NCBI RefSeq assembly: GCF_000246855.1
Contig: NC_016609.1
Coordinates: 124,001 to 188,000, forward strand
Direction of reading: 5' to 3'
DNA from: Niastella koreensis GR20-10
Lineage (GTDB): Bacteria; Bacteroidota; Bacteroidia; Chitinophagales; Chitinophagaceae
DNA length: 64,000 nucleotides
This document shows positions 61,384 to 64,000 of the stretch, piece by piece; the first letter of the stretch is position 1, and every line of letters starts with the position of its first letter. The notes beneath the pieces are model-generated. The model did no database searches. It was given only the letters and a program-made list of their open reading frames with translations, and was not told where the DNA came from. A program made the position numbers and the translations under genes.

Positions 61384-64000
61384 ATGAGAAAGTACTGTTT
61401 CTTTCCTCCAGGGAAGATCTTTTTTCTGTTGGGCCTGATGTTCATACTGCATTCAACTGCCATGGCACAGGTAACCTTTCCCGTAAATGGCGTTGCAGAT
61501 CCCAAAGTAAAATGTTTTGCATTCACCAATGCCACCATTGTAAAGGACGTACAAACCACGCTCACCAATGCCACGCTGGTCATTCGTGAGGGAAAAATAG
61601 TGTCGGCAGGTACTTCGGTAACCATCCCGAAAGATGCGGTGGTGGTCAATTGCAGCGGTAAATTTATTTACCCTTCCTTTATCGACATTTACAGCGACTA
61701 TGGCGTGGCCGTTCCGCAACGGCAGGGAGCGCCATTCGATTTTCGCGCCCCGGCACAACTTACCTCCAATACCAAGGGCGTATTTGGCTGGAACCAGGCG
61801 ATCAGAAGCGAGATCGATGCTGCCAAATTATTTATTACCGATGACGCCAAAGCCGAACCTTTACGCAGTATTGGGTTTGGAACTGTGTTAACGCACCAGA
61901 AAGACGGTATCGCGCGTGGTACCGGCGCACTGGTAACCCTTGCCAGTGAAAAGGAAAACCTGGTGATGCTGAAAGAAAAAGCTTCGGCGAATTATTCATT
62001 CAGCAAAGGCACTTCTACCCAAAGCTATCCATCCTCCATGATGGGAACTATTGCTTTACTTCGCCAGACTTACCTCGATGCGCAGTGGTATAAAAGTAAT
62101 CCGGCTGCCGAAGGTGTTAACCTGTCGCTGAAAAGCTGGAACGAAATTCAATCGCTGCCACAAATATTCGATGCAGGCGATAAATGGAACGACCTGCGTG
62201 CCGATCGCATTGGGGATGAATTTGGCGTTCAATACATCATAAAAGGCGGTGGTAACGAATACCAACGGATAAAAGACATCGCAGCCACTAAAGCCACCTA
62301 TATTATCTCATTGAACTTTCCGCAGGCCATGGATGTGGAAGACCCCAACGAAGCGCGGTTTGTTTCCCTGGGCGATATGAAACACTGGGAACTGGCGCCA
62401 GGCAATCCTGCTGCGCTGGAAAAAGCTTCCATTCCGTTTTGTTTAACCGCAACGGAACTGAAAGACACTAAAACCTTCCTTACCAATTTGCGCAAAGCAT
62501 TTGAATATGGGTTAAGCGAATCCAAAGCACTGGAAGCCCTAACCAAAACGCCGGCTACTGTATTGGGCGTATACGATAAAGTAGGAAGCCTCGATGCCGG
62601 AAAAGTGGCCAGCTTTTTAATCACCACCGGTGAAGTGTTTAAAGAAAAAACAGTGATCCTGCAAAACTGGGTGCAGGGTGAACGATACAATGTAAAAGAT
62701 GAGAACTGGTCGTCTATTATGGGGCAATATACCATCCAGGTAAAATCGGCCGGTAATAGCAATAGTTATACGCTGGATGTAAAAAGCACTACCGAGGCTA
62801 ATATTATCGCCAAGGATACCATTAAGGCGAAATTCAATTATGATGGCAAACTGGTGACCATCAGCTTTGCCACAGAGAAAAAGCCACGGGCTGCTTCCAT
62901 CCGGTTGGGCGGTACGGTAAATGGTGACGTGTGGAATGGAAATGGAGTAGATGCGGAAGGCAATACCGTATTGTGGTGGGCCAGCTTTGCAAAAGCAGGT
63001 ACGCCTGCTCCTGATACCAGCCGCAAAAAGCCGCTGGGCATGCTGGGCAAAGTGGTATATCCGTTTGATGGATATGGCTGGGATTCCCTGCCACAAGCTG
63101 AAACGATCTTAATTAAGAACGGTACCGTTTGGACCAATGAAAAAGAAGGCCGGTTGGAGAATACCGATGTGTTGATAAAGAACGGAAAGATTGCCCAGAT
63201 CGGTAAAAACCTGAGTGAACCCGGCGCCAAAGTAATTGACGCTACCGGTAAGTTTGTTACCCCGGGCATCATCGATGAACACTCACACATTGCGGCCGCT
63301 TCTATTAATGAAGGCGCACAATCAGTAACTTCTGAAGTACGGATTGCCGATAACCTGAATCCCGAAGACATAAACATCTATCGCCAGTTAAGTGGTGGTG
63401 TTACTTCTTCCCACATCCTGCATGGTTCTGCCAATACCATTGGCGGGCAAACCCAGTTAATAAAACTGCGCTGGGGTGTCAATGATGAAGAGTTGAAGTT
63501 CAAAGGAGCTGATCCCTTCATCAAGTTTGCGCTGGGTGAGAATGTAAAACGCACTACCTCCCAAAACAACAACCGCTTTCCCGACACCCGCATGGGGGTT
63601 GAAGAAGTGCTGATGGATGCCTTTACCCGCGCCTGCGAATATGAAAAAGGTTGCAGGGAATCGGCGGAGGCTGCGGCCCCCAAAAAGAAAGGTCCTGCCG
63701 TTGCAGTAACAACTGCGCCTGTACGCCGCGATCTGGAACTGGAAGCCCTGGTTGAGATCATGAATAAAAAGCGGTTTATTACCTGTCACTCCTATGTACA
63801 AAGCGAGATCACGTCTACCATGCGCGTGGCTGAGCGTTTCAATTTCCGGGTAAATACATTCACCCATATTCTGGAAGGTTATAAAGTGGCCGATAAAATG
63901 AAAGCGCATGGCGCCAACGCTTCTACTTTCAGCGATTGGTGGGCGTATAAAACCGAAGTACAGGATGCCATTCCCTACAACGCTACATTAATGCAAAAGG
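61384..64000 (+). CDS. Two-domain amidohydrolase (3' end outside window)
   Basis: A secreted amidohydrolase, at least 872 aa and still open at the window end. The signal peptide is FFPPGKIFFLLGLMFILHSTAMAQ. The first half is a complete amidohydrolase-like fold, ending TPATVLGVYDKVGSLDAGKVASFLI, but at the usual metal site it reads FIYPSFIDIYSDYG instead of the x-G-x-x-D-x-H-x-H signature, so it is probably catalytically dead. The second half (from about residue 580) has KFVTPGIIDEHSHIAA, with the HSH metal site, and HSYVQSEI further on. Such tandem Bacteroidota amidohydrolases are mostly uncharacterised; the substrate is unknown. Confidence 0.85.
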   Translation, partial: MRKYCFFPPGKIFFLLGLMFILHSTAMAQVTFPVNGVADPKVKCFAFTNATIVKDVQTTLTNATLVIREGKIVSAGTSVTIPKDAVVVNCSGKFIYPSFIDIYSDYGVAVPQRQGAPFDFRAPAQLTSNTKGVFGWNQAIRSEIDAAKLFITDDAKAEPLRSIGFGTVLTHQKDGIARGTGALVTLASEKENLVMLKEKASANYSFSKGTSTQSYPSSMMGTIALLRQTYLDAQWYKSNPAAEGVNLSLKSWNEIQSLPQIFDAGDKWNDLRADRIGDEFGVQYIIKGGGNEYQRIKDIAATKATYIISLNFPQAMDVEDPNEARFVSLGDMKHWELAPGNPAALEKASIPFCLTATELKDTKTFLTNLRKAFEYGLSESKALEALTKTPATVLGVYDKVGSLDAGKVASFLITTGEVFKEKTVILQNWVQGERYNVKDENWSSIMGQYTIQVKSAGNSNSYTLDVKSTTEANIIAKDTIKAKFNYDGKLVTISFATEKKPRAASIRLGGTVNGDVWNGNGVDAEGNTVLWWASFAKAGTPAPDTSRKKPLGMLGKVVYPFDGYGWDSLPQAETILIKNGTVWTNEKEGRLENTDVLIKNGKIAQIGKNLSEPGAKVIDATGKFVTPGIIDEHSHIAAASINEGAQSVTSEVRIADNLNPEDINIYRQLSGGVTSSHILHGSANTIGGQTQLIKLRWGVNDEELKFKGADPFIKFALGENVKRTTSQNNNRFPDTRMGVEEVLMDAFTRACEYEKGCRESAEAAAPKKKGPAVAVTTAPVRRDLELEALVEIMNKKRFITCHSYVQSEITSTMRVAERFNFRVNTFTHILEGYKVADKMKAHGANASTFSDWWAYKTEVQDAIPYNATLMQK

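Overview
The window is a 64 kb chromosomal stretch from a member of the Bacteroidota, most likely the Chitinophagaceae (Niastella/Chitinophaga-like; inferred). Evidence: a textbook Bacteroidetes promoter (TTG-N19-TAnnTTTG) at 21677-21706, many outer-membrane beta-barrels of the OMP_b-brl type, a DUF4476 protein, a SPOR protein, CAEQ-type alpha-2-macroglobulin, Bacteroidetes-type PEP carboxylase, and very many short intergenic inverted repeats. I see no rRNA, tRNA, CRISPR, prophage or insertion sequence. Most of the window is housekeeping DNA; the accessory-looking part is about 50.4-60 kb.

Layout. 1-9.8 kb: nitrogen assimilation on the + strand (gltB 3' part, gltD, ammonium transporter, outer-membrane porin, second ammonium transporter). 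10.2-21.7 kb: aspartate-family amino acids: PEP carboxylase (-), then a + strand threonine operon (aspartokinase/homoserine dehydrogenase, homoserine kinase, threonine synthase) behind a threonine-codon leader peptide, facing a - strand methionine operon (cystathionine synthase/lyase, a QueF-like protein without its catalytic cysteine, a separate homoserine dehydrogenase) behind a promoter, SAM-I riboswitch and terminator. The cell can thus feed homoserine separately to threonine and to methionine. 21.8-24 kb: two paralogous beta-barrels and an OmpA lipoprotein. 24.3-27.8 kb: uvrA and a 5'-nucleotidase. 28.2-37.7 kb: envelope and housekeeping genes including rarA, aspS, two tandem MtfA-like metalloproteases and a FAD oxidoreductase. 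37.8-44 kb: a giant alpha-2-macroglobulin gene whose frame is interrupted at A-AAA-AAC. 44.3-50.5 kb: DUF4476 protein, sucD, mlaF-mlaE, maeB.

50.5-51.4 kb is a gene-poor stretch holding thirteen units of an exact 20-bp periodic array and an 84-bp tandem repeat. 51.4-58.1 kb: an AraC regulator with an adjacent palindrome, a frameshifted TetX-like monooxygenase, secreted unknown proteins, and an ABC exporter operon with a YtrA-type GntR regulator and a matching operator. 58.1-64 kb: M20 amidohydrolase, a RelE/ParE toxin-antitoxin pair, SPOR protein, deoC, and the start of a two-domain amidohydrolase running off the end.

The strongest leads are the cysteine-less QueF paralogue inside a SAM-controlled methionine operon, the threonine leader peptide, the 20-bp array, a G-rich palindromic repeat inserted in frame in both uvrA and the macroglobulin gene, and the two homopolymer frameshifts that coincide with slippery heptamers.
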